DNA of 64,000 nt. It comes from Solanum dulcamara. Its lineage: Eukaryota; Streptophyta; Magnoliopsida; Solanales; Solanaceae. The notes under the pieces are model-generated. The model was given only the letters and a program-made list of their open reading frames with translations, was not told where the DNA came from and searched no databases. Positions 45,801 through 57,525 of this stretch are shown here, in pieces. The stretch lies in the NCBI RefSeq assembly GCF_947179165.1, contig NC_077245.1, forward strand, positions 47,765,286 to 47,829,285, written 5' to 3'. The first letter of the stretch is position 1. Each line of letters starts with the position of its first letter. The translations under genes were made by a program, and so were the position numbers.

Positions 45801-46508
45801 AATTAATTTATGGAGCAAAATCAGGATGTACCTCTTTTCTTTCTCCTTAAGCCGTTACCCTTTTCCTTTAGCTTTTAGGGTTTCTTTTCCTTTGCTTTTG
45901 CTACAAATTTTTGGATAGGAACTGAAGTATAAATCCCTCTCTCTATATATATACATATATAAGTGGTCTTAGGAGGTGACATGTGTCATCCCCATAGGGG
46001 GACACGTGTTCAGCCCCTATTGGGCCACAGATCTATGCCATCAAAGAGGGGCTGCCACGTGTCCTTGGTGGGGACCACCTCTAAGTAGGTGGGTCACCTA
46101 CTTGACCCTAAGTAGGTGGGTCACCTGCTTGCTTGAGGTTATGCCATGTGTCGCTCCTCCATTGGTTGCCATATTTCATCTTCTCCTCTTCCTCGTGGGT
46201 TCGTAATCTCGTCCTATTTTAAGAGCCCATGTAATCCTTACTACGCAAGATTGGTGTGTACTCAACTAGTTTAAGTATGTAAGACTTCTAAATTAGTAGC
46301 TTACGTAGGTAAATTGAGTCCTACGACTCATTACTTGGCCTCCAACTCTTTTTGACTTCTCTTGACCCAATATCCAACCTTTCCTAATATGGGGTATCCC
46401 GTTCTCCATTTCTTATATTTGTTTGATAGTGTCGTAGCTTATGAGGCTCACATGATAACTTCGAAGAACTTAAGGGACATTCCGAGCTCAAAAGTATAGG
46501 GTGTAACA
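42893..46508 (-). repeat. 3' LTR of element B
   Basis: Starts TGTAACGATCCAATCCTGTA and ends agggtgtaaca. Longer than the A LTR by about 600 bp, mainly in the atcatcgtat-rich and ctagggaggga-type zone at 43500-44100. It has the aagtaggtg hairpin at 46083-46103. Confidence 0.9.
43560..43690. repeat. ATCATCGTAT-rich microsatellite-like zone in LTR B
   Basis: Reiterated atcatcgtat, atcatcatg and gtatacg words. The same zone in the other LTR is at 50700-50820. It corresponds to the tatgatatgat patch of element A LTRs. Confidence 0.75.
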
Positions 46509-46524
46509 TCCTTCCCCCCTTTAG
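46509..46524 (-). promoter_or_regulatory. Polypurine tract of element B
   Basis: On the minus strand TAAAGGGGGGAAGGA precedes the LTR start TGTTACACCC. It is the same tract as in element A (6776-6789). Confidence 0.87.
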
Positions 46525-46741
46525 AACATTCGTCCTCGAATGTTAATTAATCTTATGAGGTCTTACCAGGACTTTGGTAATTCTCTATACTAGTTGTCAT
46601 CCATAGGCCTCTTAATCGCCGACACCATTGAGTTAGGAGTTTAGATTACCTGTAGACGTAGGGAAACCATACGGATATTTCTTCTCCATCTTTATCTCAT
46701 TACTTGCTTTGATAGGAGCCACGTCCTTAGTTTGCAACCTT

Positions 46742-47195
46742 CTAATTGCCGACCCATGATGGTGATAGGTTTCTCCTCATAGGATAACTCCCTGTTACGT
46801 GGACCTCCTCTATAGAAAATATTCTGGGAAGGTCATTTATATACTTGCGGAGCATTGACCCGTAAAAAATTGGATATATTGCTTCCAAATCCGCTGGTAG
46901 GTCCAACTCATAGGTAGTTTTTCTTATATTACAACTGATTTGATAAGGTCCAATGTATTTTGGGCTAAGTTTCCCTTTCTGGCTGCATCTTTTTACTCCT
47001 TTCATTAGTGAGGCTTTTAAGAACTCCCACTCACCTACTTCAAACTCTACGGGTCGACGTTAATTATCTGTGTATGACTTTTGTCGACTCTAGACTGTTA
47101 ATAGTTTTTCCTGAATAAGCTTTACTTTATCAATAATTTAGTGGACCATATCTAGGCCTATCCAGTTCCAAGTCGGAATTTCTATCTCCTGTAAT
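46742..47195 (-). pseudogene. Element B integrase remnant with an internal deletion
   Basis: Reading on the minus strand: QEIEIPTWNW (start of the integrase core) is fused directly to a helical stretch (GLDMVH, IIDKVKLIQEKL) and then to the C-terminal GPY/F-type block, open from 47005 (MKGVKRCSQKGKLSPKYIGP) to SMLRKYINDLPRIFSIEEV. The whole catalytic core between these parts is missing. The start has stops. This shows that the family descends from a chromovirus with a normal pol that has been deleted. Element A has lost this fragment as well. Confidence 0.83.
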
Positions 47196-47199
47196 TGGT

Positions 47200-48700
47200 C
47201 ATTCAACTTCTGATATCCGATCTTATTCAAGCTATTTCACAATTTCTCTTATGCCAACTTGTAATACTCTAGGTATATTCCACTGTGCCTTTACTCAGAT
47301 TTTCTTTCTAATTCTCTTACCCCACATCATATCGCAATCCTTACATGAGTATGTGTAGGTGATTAGTCAGTTTCAAAGATGTCGTAGCATAGCTATACTA
47401 GTCTCTTACCTTCTTCAGTTGAGGTCAGGGCTCCACTATGGCTTTTATCCTTAATACTGATTATATCTTAATAGTTCTACCTCATCTTATACTTTTTTAA
47501 TAGATTCTAATTATGGCACTCATATTGCTATTACTGACTTCTTTTTATCGAGTAATCACTTGATCTTACTCTTAGTATGCCAATGTTCATAAGCCGCACA
47601 ACTATTCTTGTGCAATTTACACGAAGTGCATTCCATTTTAGTCATAGTCTTTCCTGCTCTTGGCTTACTCTGTTCTATATGTGTTATTGTACTAGCACAC
47701 ACTTACAGTACTAGCACACACCTACACTCTCTTTTGTCATACTTGTTTTGCTTCCTTCACTTACTCTTAAGTCCTCTCGTATTCCAATATAGGAGAGATT
47801 TCTTATCCTTTCTCTTTTGCTACTTGTATATCACAATGTCAGTAGCCAGTAACTCTATTACCAACATCCTAACCTTTAGTCAAGTGTAGCCTGGCTATCC
47901 CTTATAATATCTTCAAGTTCTCATTGTGATTCTTTTGTTGTATTCATCCCTTTTGTATGCACTCATCCTTTGATGTCATACTATTCAAGGTCCTTACTAA
48001 TAATTCTCAACACTATCTCCGGTATCATGGCTTCTATTCGTTCATTATTGGCTTTTAAATCTTGTTAACTTGTACCAGTATGGGATATCACCTGAAACCA
48101 CTTCCCCCCTTTAAGGTGTTCCCATGTCACTATCTGTTTGTGTTCTACCTTACGACCCTATTTCAAATTTCAAACGCGTATGATTCTTTCCCAACACATT
48201 TAGTATATTGCACTATATCTATGCCTTCCTTTATATCATCCATACCTTTGGTTGCCCATATACGATATCTCAACATAATCGTGAGGTGCTATTCCAGTCT
48301 AATTGTTGGTATTCGAGTCATGTAGCAATAAATATACAAAGCCACCTCCTATTTGTCCCCACCAGTGACTAGCTAGCGGTCATAATCATTTCAACTTCTC
48401 CATTCGGAAGTACTTGTACTCCAGTGACCCATCCTCCTAGCTCTTCTATGAAACTATCTTCACCCCAATGGGTACCACTTGTTCCTCTTAATAGACTCGC
48501 AACGAATCAATGATTTTGTAGGGCCACCTCCCTCATCCTTGAGGGGTCTTTATATTTTCTATGGCGGAACCATATATCCATAATACTTCTTTACACCAAC
48601 AATACCATATAAGGCTAATGTATATATATATGTATATCATCTCATATCACAACCACAATGCTTCACAAGCCTAATATATACGTATGTTCACAGCATCTCA
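47200..48700. other. Element B interior without recognisable coding
   Basis: T-rich sequence on the plus strand with many short open stretches that differ in character from known retroelement proteins. No pol, gag or host-gene motif recognised on either strand. Its reverse complement is A- and purine-rich, like the leader regions of large non-autonomous elements. Confidence 0.5.
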
Positions 48701-48704
48701 TATC

Positions 48705-48813
48705 CCAGCAGCACAGGGATTCCCAGGGGGTCATCCATCCTTTTGCTATTCTCTCCCAAGCACGCTTAACTTCTGATGGGATTCAGTGCGTTAGTATTGA
48801 TATGATTATATCC
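48705..48813 (-). rRNA. 5S rRNA-derived segment inside element B (nearly full length, small deletion)
   Basis: Read on the minus strand it starts ggatataatcatatcaatac, continues gcactgaatcccatcagaag, ttaagcgtgcttgggagaga, aaggatggatgaccccctgg and ends near gtgctgc, following plant 5S rRNA to about its last 10 nucleotides. About 7 bases are missing after catcagaa (the ctccgca region). The A-box is well kept (aagcgtgcttggga), the C-box has one or two changes (ggatggatgacc) and the intermediate element reads aatagc. Orientation is the same as the element. It lies about 1.2 kb after the primer-binding site, close to the distance in element A. Confidence 0.9.
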
Positions 48814-50004
48814 TGCCCCGTAGGGCGTATAGCTTCCAACAAAGATGATGACCCAGTAGCTGATCCGGTAGGCCAAGCTGCACCGCCCAAGTTACCCTTA
48901 TATTCTTATTACACGGACCACATCCCATCTTTAGCCACTTTCTCACTAGGATTTACTTATTTTCATAACGATCCTCGTTATATTCACATTATATCCTATT
49001 CGTATTCTACCCCATCGTATAATATTTCTCAACCTTTTTCACGATTCTGACTATGGGTTACTTACCTTTCTTAGTTAGTCTTATCCTTAATGTCTCACCA
49101 GCTGTCTTATTAATACTTCATATCCGTCACAATTCTATTTCCCTTGTACCCTTATCTTAATCATATTGTTACTTTTCTTAATTATAGCTCATCACAGTTT
49201 ATACCTGTGTATCAATTCTGCCGGCGCCTTAATATATCATTCTATTCAGATCTATCAGTCTTTCCTAATTCATTTTCTTAGGGTCACTAGTTTTTTCCAA
49301 ATTCATTCTACCATACCAGTATGGACCTCCAAGTTTCTATTACCGTCAATTCAGCAATTAATTTATTTCTAGGGGTCAGCCACAGTCGTAGTTTAATCAA
49401 ATCTCATTATTGTTGTGGGCACAACCTTTAAAGACATACTACAACCCTATATCTCATTCTCTTCTTATTTCTAGGAAAATTTGGATAGAGTTTCCTCTGT
49501 ATTTCTTACTACCTCAACACCTGCACCCAGAAAATGCCAACATTGCCTCACAGGGCACGCATGTATATATTCAGATCATATCAAACAACATCCACACGGG
49601 GCACCCATAATTAATAATATGGAAATGGACTTACCTCATATATCCACTCGAACTACACTTGTTACACTCTTCCTGTATACTTTTTCTTTCACTTTTTAAC
49701 TTTATATGTCGATCGCATTTCAACACCTTACCTGACATATGTCTTTCGTGCCTTTGCTTACCTGTGTACTTTGCAACTTCCAATATCGTCAGTTACTTGC
49801 TTCTACAGATGTGGTCCTCCTGCTAAAATCACAGGTTAGTATGAGGAATTTCACTTCCTATGACTCAGCTCTATCGCACGATCTTAGATCTGAAAGAAAG
49901 TAACATCCTAAATGTCCTGTAGTCTCATGTCTATAGATGTGGTGCACAACACACCGATAAACAAGACTCTACTAGACACGGTTTGTAGACACTCCAAGGA
50001 CGAA
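48814..50004 (-). other. Element B non-coding interior between primer-binding site and 5S segment
   Basis: No gag reading frame. The last 300 bp before the primer site match the equivalent zone of A (shared ctataga, gtgtctagtagagtcttgt-like words). Sequence closer to the 5S segment is not clearly alignable with A by eye. Confidence 0.6.
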
Positions 50005-50018
50005 CTGCTCTGATACCA
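50005..50018 (-). promoter_or_regulatory. Primer-binding site of element B
   Basis: On the minus strand TGGTATCAGAGCAG lies 4 bp inside the LTR. It is an unmutated-looking initiator-Met-tRNA type site. Confidence 0.88.
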
Positions 50019-50022
50019 CTTC

Positions 50023-53000
50023 TGTCAAGACCCAACCCCGTAAGCCGCGACTGGGGTCTGACTTGGAACCCCTCGTGCGTATCTATCAGCTACACTTAAG
50101 TTGAACCGTATGTGATGTGATACTATACACAAACTCCAATGGGTCAAAAACCTTTTCTTAAACCTGTAGCCTCATTCACCTGTATCATAATAGGAAAGGG
50201 CACGCGAGCCAATGAGGCTGCCATACCACAAAAACATTTGCAATACGTCATATGAGCAAAACTAAAACAAACTTATAAATAACCCATATACATATGTATA
50301 CAGACCTCTAAGAGTAATAACTGCATCATATGGCGGGACAGGGCCCCCACCGTACCCCTAAATAAATAAATATGTACATCAAATGGCCAGTATAAAAATT
50401 AGGCTCTAGAACAGTGGAGCACTTCCAACATAGCTGAGAGGAAATCCTAAGCTGACAGATCTCCAAAATGAACATCTATACCTGCGGGCATGAAACGCAG
50501 CCCTCCGAGAAAAGGGAGGTCAGTACGATATATGTAGTGAGTATATAAAGCATAACACATCATAACTGAGACCATAACTGAAATAGGGATGCAGGGGACA
50601 AGTATAATAATTAACAAATTACTATACCTGCACCTTAGGACACGTAATCATATATATCATCATATACTATGCCCGGCCCTCTAGTGAACTCGGTGTCATA
50701 ATCATTTCATCATATTCACATATCATCGTATCATCATGTATTTTACTTCATCATATCATCGTATGTGGCATCATATCATCGTATATGGTATAATCTTATC
50801 ATGTATGTCATCGTATTACATCTGGTTCATTATGGGGCTCGGGGTCACAAATGTATCACTCTAATCTCATATGCATGCTTACATAAAGTATTCAGCCCTT
50901 TAGTGAGGGACTCGGTGAATGGAGTGGTGTACATCTGTAGCGTACCATCATAATATACATACTGTACCCGGCCCTCTAGGGAAGGACTTAGTGTTCTTTT
51001 CTTATTTCGCCACCCATACTATCATATTACATCCGGCCCGGGACTCAGTGAATAACCGTATCTTCATAACATTTATCACACCTCATGTACGAAATCATCT
51101 CTTCGTGCATGGAACTGTACATCTCCGGCCTGGGATGTAGTGAAAGAAGTAGTAAAGCTGCACCTGACATAATATCCAGCCCATCGTGGGATGCGAAGAA
51201 AGAAGGGTTACAGCATGTACGAGTAGAGTAGTGAGAAACTATATGCAACTAAGTCACCCTCTGAGACTCAATGAAACAGTCAAGTGAACTGTCACCTGAA
51301 GACCAGGAAGGTAATTATTCGAAGTGCCCTTTAGATGTCATTAGGGATTACATCAATTGCGGCCTTAGGAATCATAGACATGTTTTAAGATAATACCACA
51401 TAGCTCATGCAAACAAAGACCTAACTTATGCAATCAGAAGCAATTATCACCATAGAGCCTTTAGGAAGAAGAGCTGGCATCTCCACTTACCATTCACTAT
51501 ATATAAGGCTCGAGAATAGTAGTTTGACTACTTTCAGACTCTTAATGTTCAGAAGTGACTACAAGTCACGAGTTATACTCAGAGATCATAATTGGAATTA
51601 CCTCTAAACCCATATCATATATCATTTCACTTAAAATTAAGCCATTCCAAAGGAAAGAAGATATAGGCTTTACATGTACTACTTTTCATTACATAGAAGA
51701 CTTAAAGGCAACAACTCAGCTATTGCAGGAGTTCTAACATCAATAACTAGACAAGACTTATGAATCATACTTGGAGTTTTATGAGTGGAATTATCCCCAC
51801 ATTTCATATACAAATCATTCATAACTTATACCTAAGACATGCCAAAAGAAAAGAAGGATAGCTCTACATACCTGTTATGGGTTAGTCGCATCCAGACTTG
51901 CTTCGGTACTCCTTTAACCTATTTAACACGAAAGTAATACTAAGGTTAGTGACTTTCGACTTTTCTGTTCCTAAATCCACAATTAAGTACCCATAGGAAT
52001 CAATTCCTTACTCGCCTTCCTCGACTAGTCTCGACTAGTCTTTTAGTTAGTTACGGAATTAATAAAAATCGGGCAGCACCTCCCCTATAACGTGCCCTAT
52101 CTGAATTCATAATTAGATCCCTAATTACTATAGACAACCAAAAAAAACAACCTTTAGATCATATACAAACAAAACATGAAAACATTACACCACATAAGTT
52201 CCACACAACTTGCTTAATATTACGATACCAAAATAGGGTTTTAGTCGCTATTTCATAAAACCTTTAACCGTACGAAGAAAGGGATTGTGTGTATGCAAAC
52301 AGAAGCTCCCACACCTATTTTAAAATGACTTTAGGCCCTGCAACCTACCACCACACACCTGCATCATCCCCCACATGCACAATGCCTCATTTCGACTACA
52401 ATTTAACTATAGCGATTCCAATTTAGTTCATTTTGAATGTCGAGCATTTCTATGACATTATTACACTTCAAGAAGCATACAAGGTGTGTAATACACCCTA
52501 TAAAAACACTATAAACGTCAAATTTAAAATAAATACCTTACCTTTCCCTAAATTGGCCAAAACTCGCTAAAACCCTCCTCGGAAAACCTCTTGATGTGCT
52601 GAAACGGAGTGGACTGTTTGTTGTCCGTTTGGTGCTGATACAAACCTTAAATTTACATTATTAAAACCCTCATAACATTTACAAACCCTTAACAAAATGT
52701 GGGAGAAGATAATCAAGCCATAGCTTATCAAACGGCTTCCCAAACTTATTGAAAATTAACTTCGGAACCTCCTTGACGCGGCTGAAATGTTGTGGCTGAT
52801 TGTTACTCATTTTTTCTGCCCCAAATAGGTAAGTTACATTATAAAACACCTCCACTTGATATAAGAATACTTTAGATAATTAATTTACGGAGAAAAATTA
52901 GGATGTACCTCTTTTTTTCTCCCTAAGCCGTCACCCTTTTCCTTTAGCTTTTAGGGTTTCTTTTCCTTTGTTTTTGCTGCAGATTTTTGGATAGGAACTG

Positions 53001-53581
53001 AAGTATAAGTCCCTATTATATATATATATATATAAGTGGTCTTATGAGGTGACATATTTCATCTCCATAGGGTGACACGTATCCAGCCCCTATTGGGCCA
53101 CAAATCCATGCAATCAAGGAGGGGCTGCCACGTGTCCTTGGCGGGGCCCACCCCCAAGTAGGTGGGTCACCTACTTGACCCTAAGTAGGAGGGTCACCTG
53201 CTTGCTTGAGGTTCTGCCACGTTTCTCTCCTTCATCGGCTGCCATATGTCGTCTTCTCCTCTTCCTCATGGGTTCGTAATCTCATCCTATTTTAAGAGCC
53301 CATATAATTCTTGCTACGCAATCTTGGTGTGTACTGAACTAGTTTAAGTATGTAATACTTCTAAATTAGTATCTTACGTAGGTTAATTGAGTCCTACGAC
53401 TCATTAATTGGCCTCCAATTCCTTTCGACTTCTCTTGATCCTATTTCCAACCTTCCCTACTATGGGGTATCCCATTCTCCCTATCTTAGATTTGTTTGAT
53501 AGTGTCGTAGCTTATGCTGCTCACATGATAACTTCTAAGAACTTAAGGGACATTCCGAGATCAAAAGTGTGGGGTGTCACA
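50023..53581 (-). repeat. 5' LTR of element B
   Basis: Starts TGTCAAGACCCAACCCCGTA and ends gggtgtcaca, about 3.56 kb. It is colinear with 42893-46508. It has the hairpin aagtaggtg-ggt-cacctactt near 53155 and a TATATATA run near 53018-53034. A small tandem copy of cgactagtct is at 52020-52040 (ctcgactagtctcgactag). Confidence 0.9.
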
Positions 53582-54531
53582 TCATGAAATTGAGAGCCAA
53601 TATGAGCTAAGATAGATAAATAAACTTAAAATATTCAAAAATCTATATAGTTGAAATCATAATATGAAAACCTATAAAATTCACAATTTGAAATGAGCTA
53701 TTAGGTTTAGAAAAATACTTGGTCTGCATGGGTGGAAGAACCCATGAATGAGACCCACATACCTTGGGGAATAAATTCCAATGCAAGCTTGAAAATGGAG
53801 GCTTGAAGATCTTGGAATGAAACCCTAGCTTTCCTTTGTGAAGAAGAAGATCTTGAGAGGAGCTTGAGAGATTAGGGTTTTGAGTCTTAGGACTTGAGTG
53901 AGAATAAGAGTTGGTATAGTCTTAGGGTCATTTAGATAGGTTAGATTCAGTCCCCGAAATGACCTCACTTTGCTAATAAAACCTTGGAAAAGACCAAACT
54001 ACCTTTCTTAAAATTGGGCAGACTGGGGCTTCACGGAGTACCCCTCACGGTCTGTGATAATCACCATTGCCCATGGTGGTGTTCTATGATAACATACTTG
54101 GGGGAAAAATCTCTGGGTTTGTACATAAAGTCTTAGTACTTCCTCCAAGGAGACCTTCATGGTGCATGGAGACCGTGGTCGTGGTGCAGGACCTACAAAA
54201 GTGGACACCACGGTACACACCACAGTCCTTGAAGAGCAACACAGCCTATGGTTGTCTATCGTGGTCCCTGCATTGGAATATTTTCTGAGGGCCTAATAGA
54301 AGGGGTCACCACGGAGGGCACTATGTTCCATAGTGCTTACTACGGTCCGTGGTCCCTTCCCTGCAGGACTAGATTTTAGAACCATCACCACGGTGGCTCA
54401 CCACGAGGCATGGTACGGACCACGGACCGTGATGCCCTTCGCGGTCATCACTTGGTGCCAGTTTCTGCATTTTTATAGAATTTTATCATTTGTTTTTCGT
54501 TATAGGACTTTCAAACATTCGGGGTCTTACA

Positions 54532-54547
54532 ATATCTCCTTTTTGGG
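54532..54547 (-). promoter_or_regulatory. Polypurine tract of element C
   Basis: On the minus strand CCCAAAAAGGAGATAT directly precedes the 3' LTR start TGTAAGACCCC. Confidence 0.75.
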
Positions 54548-54959
54548 AACATTCATCCTCGATTGAGATTTGACCATCATAAAAAGGACACAAAACGAAG
54601 ACTAGCAACCAAACATGAATGCAAAGACACATAAATATGCTTAAACCATAAAACTTTCATACTTATCGTAAAACATGACTTTAAACTCAATTCTATGAGC
54701 ATGCATGCATACGACAGACTTAAGAAAATCTGAAATGTAGGAGCATTAACAATTCGAGCATAATATAACTTATGCTTGAGTAGAATAAAAAAGATGAGGG
54801 TATCGCTTCATCATATCCGCTTCCGCTTCCTATGTAGCACTTTCAACTTTTTGATTCCTCCAAAGGACTTTAACAGATGCAACATCCTTGTTCCTTAATC
54901 TCTTGACTTACCGTTCCAAAATTTAAACCCGAACTTCTTCATAGGTCAAGTTTTCTTCA

Positions 54960-55400
54960 ACATTTAGTACTTCCAAAGGAACAATGGAACTAGGGTCACC
55001 CACACATTTTCTCAACATAGACACATGGAATACTTGGTGAACCATGGCCATTTCCAATGGTCACTCCAACTCATAAGCAACCTTACCAACACGCCTCAAG
55101 ATTTTATAAGCCCCTAATACCTAGGGCTCAATTTCCCCTTCTTACCAAACTGAACTACACCCTTCATGGGTGAAACCTTCAAGTATACCCAATCATCCAC
55201 ATTAAACTCAAGATCCCTTCTCCTAGTATCAAAATAGGACTTTGGACGACTTTGAGCCGTCTTCAACCTTTCTCTAATGACTCTCCCTTTCTCCAAAACA
55301 TCATGCACCAAATTGAGACCTAAAAAGGTCATCTCAGCCACTTTGAACAACCTAATCAGAGCCCTACATCATCTCCCATATAGAGCCTTAAATGGTGCCA
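54960..55400 (-). pseudogene. Element C integrase C-terminal domain and tail
   Basis: The open part 55350-55114 reads MFKVAEMTFLGLNLVHDVLE, RVIRERLKTAQSRPKSYFDT and VVQFGKKGKLSPRY, corresponding to residues about 180-270 of the E fragment at 532-1572. A frame change at 55114 separates the rest of the GPY/F-type block (matching 55000-55110) and the tail (54960). The order is as in E. Confidence 0.82.
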
Positions 55401-55965
55401 TCTCAATACTTGAGTGGTAGCTATTATTGTAGGCGAATGCAATGAGAAGTAAATGGTCATCCCAAATCTATTTGAACTCTAAAAAACAAGCACTTAACAT
55501 ATCCTCTAGTGTTTGAATTGTCCGTTTGGCTTTCTCATCGGTTTGAGGATGGTATTTGGTGCTTAACTTCACCTTAGTACCAAGACCCTTTTGAAATAAT
55601 TTCCAAAATGATAAGTGAATTGGATACCATAAAATGAAATAATTGATAAAGACACACCATACGACCTTACCAATTCTCGAATATATAACTTAGCATAATC
55701 TTCGACACTATAAGAAGTCTTGACCAATAGAAAGTGAGCCAAGTTTGTCATTCTATCAACTATCACCCAAATATAGTCATGATATTTCTGACAACGAGGC
55801 AAAACCACTACAAAATCCATGTTTACATATTCCAACTTCAAAGTGGGAATTTCAATGTCTTGTGCTAGGCCACCTGGCCTTTGGTGTTCAGCCTTAACTT
55901 GTGGGCAATTTTGGCATTCGGCCACGAACCGTGCTACATCCTTCTTCATTCGACCCTAACAATAA
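55401..55965 (-). pseudogene. Element C integrase core
   Basis: The open part 55949-55569 begins MKKDVARFVAECQNCPQVKA, the second half of the zinc-binding region (cysteines of CQNC present), then IEIPTLKLEYVNMDFVV. The first catalytic Asp is present (IWVIVDRMTNLAHFLLV). The region of the second reads SIISFYGIQF, where E has SIISDRGTQF, so that residue is lost. The rest (55401-55568) is out of frame. Confidence 0.84.
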
Positions 55966-56200
55966 AGGTCTTTTAAGTCTTGGTAAATTTAGTTGAACAA
56001 GGATGAATAGAGTATGAAGAATTATGAGCCTCCTTAAAAATCAAACCCCTTAGGCTATCCACATCCGGAACACATAAACGGCCTTGGTAGGTAAGTACCC
56101 TATCTCCCCTTGTGAAAAGACTTCTACTTCTTTTTATTTCACCAACTTCTTTAGCTCTATAAATATCAGGCTAAGTTCTTATTTTGACTTAACATCCACC

Positions 56201-56363
56201 AATAAAATTATTCGGACGTACCTGTTCTGGCCAGGGAGAATAGGATATTCAACAGGGAGATTCTGAAATTGTAGAGGCTTGGTTCGATCAAGCCACTGAG
56301 TATTGGAAACAAGCTATAGTGCTTACTCCTAGTAATTATATTGAAGCACATAATTGGTTGAAC
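56201..56363 (+). other. ycf3: Plastid DNA patch: end of ycf3 (pafI) last exon inside element C pol
   Basis: On the plus strand, opposite to the element, one frame reads [20 protein letters not shown] then [20 protein letters not shown]. This follows the end of the plastid photosystem I assembly protein Ycf3 (the TPR-type region before its C-terminus), with a stop in place of one residue near the start (agggagaatag). Bases before it (ggacgtacctgttctgg) also look like the preceding exon sequence, more diverged. In element E the same point of pol has about 60 bp of ordinary pol sequence between aacatccaccc and ctttatccctagtctagcc, so the patch replaces native sequence. It is a nuclear plastid-DNA insertion, not a working gene. 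The match is from memory of the family. Confidence 0.82.
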
Positions 56364-56403
56364 CACTCAACTTCACCCCTAATCTAGCCGACCGGTGAAC
56401 ATT

Positions 56404-56983
56404 CTATACCAACTCTCTCTTCCCTTCATCAACATAAACTATACTCCCCATAGATACCCTACTAAGTACATCGGCAACCACATTATCTTTACTTGGATGA
56501 TAATGCACACTCATGTCATATTGAAGAGTTCTAGCCACTTTCTTTGCCTTAGATTGAATCCTTTTGAGTGAATACATATTGGAGACTTTTGTGATTGGTG
56601 AACATATCCACAAGTACCCTATAGAGGTAATGCCACAGAATCTTTAGGAAAAATACAAAGGCCACTAACTCAAGATCATGAGTTAGGTAGTTATGTTGGT
56701 TCACCTTCAATTGCCCAGGAGCATAAGCTACAACCTTGTTGCTTTGCATCAAGAAACAACCCAAACCAACCCTCGAAGCATCACAATACACCAAGAACCC
56801 TTCTAACCCTTCTAGTAGAGTCAAAATAGGAATGGAGTTAAGTTGATCTTTTAAATTTTGGAAACTCTTCTCATACTCATCCATCATTAGGAACTTTGCC
56901 TTCTTTTGAGTCAATTTCATCATAAGAGATGAGATGGAAGAGAACCCATCAATGAACCTTTTATAATACCCGTCTATACCCAA
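56404..56983 (-). pseudogene. Element C RT thumb and RNase H
   Basis: Open parts 56983-56549 (DGYYKRFIDGFSSISSLMMK, LLEGLEGFLVYCDASRVGLG, KVVAYAPGQLKVNQHNYLTH) and 56613-56404 ([20 protein letters not shown]). The first RNase H acidic residue is kept (VYCDASRVGLG) and HDLELVAFVF has the glutamate that E has lost. The two parts are in different frames near 56560. Downstream, pol is replaced by the plastid patch. Confidence 0.84.
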
Positions 56984-56999
56984 AAAGATCCTAATGTCT

Positions 57000-57525
57000 G
57001 AAGGAGTTAATGGTTTAGGAAATTATTGACCGCCTCCATTTTCTTAAGATCAACCTTGATTCCATCACTGGACACTATATGACCAAGAAATGCCACCTCT
57101 TTAAAAAAAATTACACTTACTAAGTTTTGAAAATAGTTTCCTATACCTCAAGGTTTCAAGTACAACTCTCAAGTGATATTTATGTTCTTCCTCACCCCAA
57201 GAGTAAATCAAAATGTTATCAATAAAGACCACCACAAAAGTATCAAGGTAGGGTTTGAACACCCTATCATTAGGTCCATAAACACCGCCGGCTCATTCGT
57301 CAACCCAAATGATATTATTACAAACTCAAAGTGACCATACCTTGTTCGAAATTTCATCTTGGAAATGTCATGCTCCCTCACCTTTAGTTGATGATAGCCG
57401 GACGGAAGATTGATCTTAGAGAAATGACTATATCCTTGCAATTGATCAAACAACTTATCTATCTTAGGGATTGGGTACTTATTCTTAATGGTCACCTCAT
57501 TCAATTGACGGTAATTTATGTACAT
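57000..57525 (-). pseudogene. Element C reverse transcriptase fingers and palm
   Basis: The open part 57525-57208 reads [60 protein letters not shown]. The first catalytic Asp is Asn (SKINLPSGY). After FMDL a frameshift follows; in the next frame the active-site box reads FIDN, so the second Asp of that pair is also changed. The thumb is broken at 57000-57200. Confidence 0.85.

Larger units (their letters stand above)
42893..53581 (-). mobile_element. Element B: non-autonomous long-LTR retrotransposon, same family as A, with a 5S rRNA-derived segment
   Basis: LTRs at 42893-46508 and 50023-53581 (about 3.6 kb each) flank a 3.5-kb interior. Target duplication ttatg (42888-42892) and tcatg (53582-53586). 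LTR ends (TGTMA.GA.CC.. and ...GGTGTMACA), LTR hairpin and primer-site region match A. The interior holds only a deleted fragment of integrase next to the polypurine tract and a 5S rRNA-derived segment. No gag, protease, RT or RNase H is recognisable. It lies in the 3' LTR of C. Confidence 0.9.
25687..54531 (-). repeat. 3' LTR of element C, in three pieces
   Basis: Piece 1 (25687-26561) starts TGTCAAGACCC and aligns with 59646-60520. Piece 2 (42476-42892) continues with agtaagaacataatcattta, matching about 60525-60920. Piece 3 (53582-54531) continues with tcatgaaattgagagccaat, matching about 60917-61895, and ends gggtcttaca. Piece 3 carries CACGG/CCGTG palindromic words at 54030-54450. Confidence 0.9.

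Noticed and set aside
47608..49700. Several plus-strand frames in the interior of B as genes
   Set aside because: T-rich, hydrophobic low-complexity translations antisense to the element; no motif and no conservation with A.
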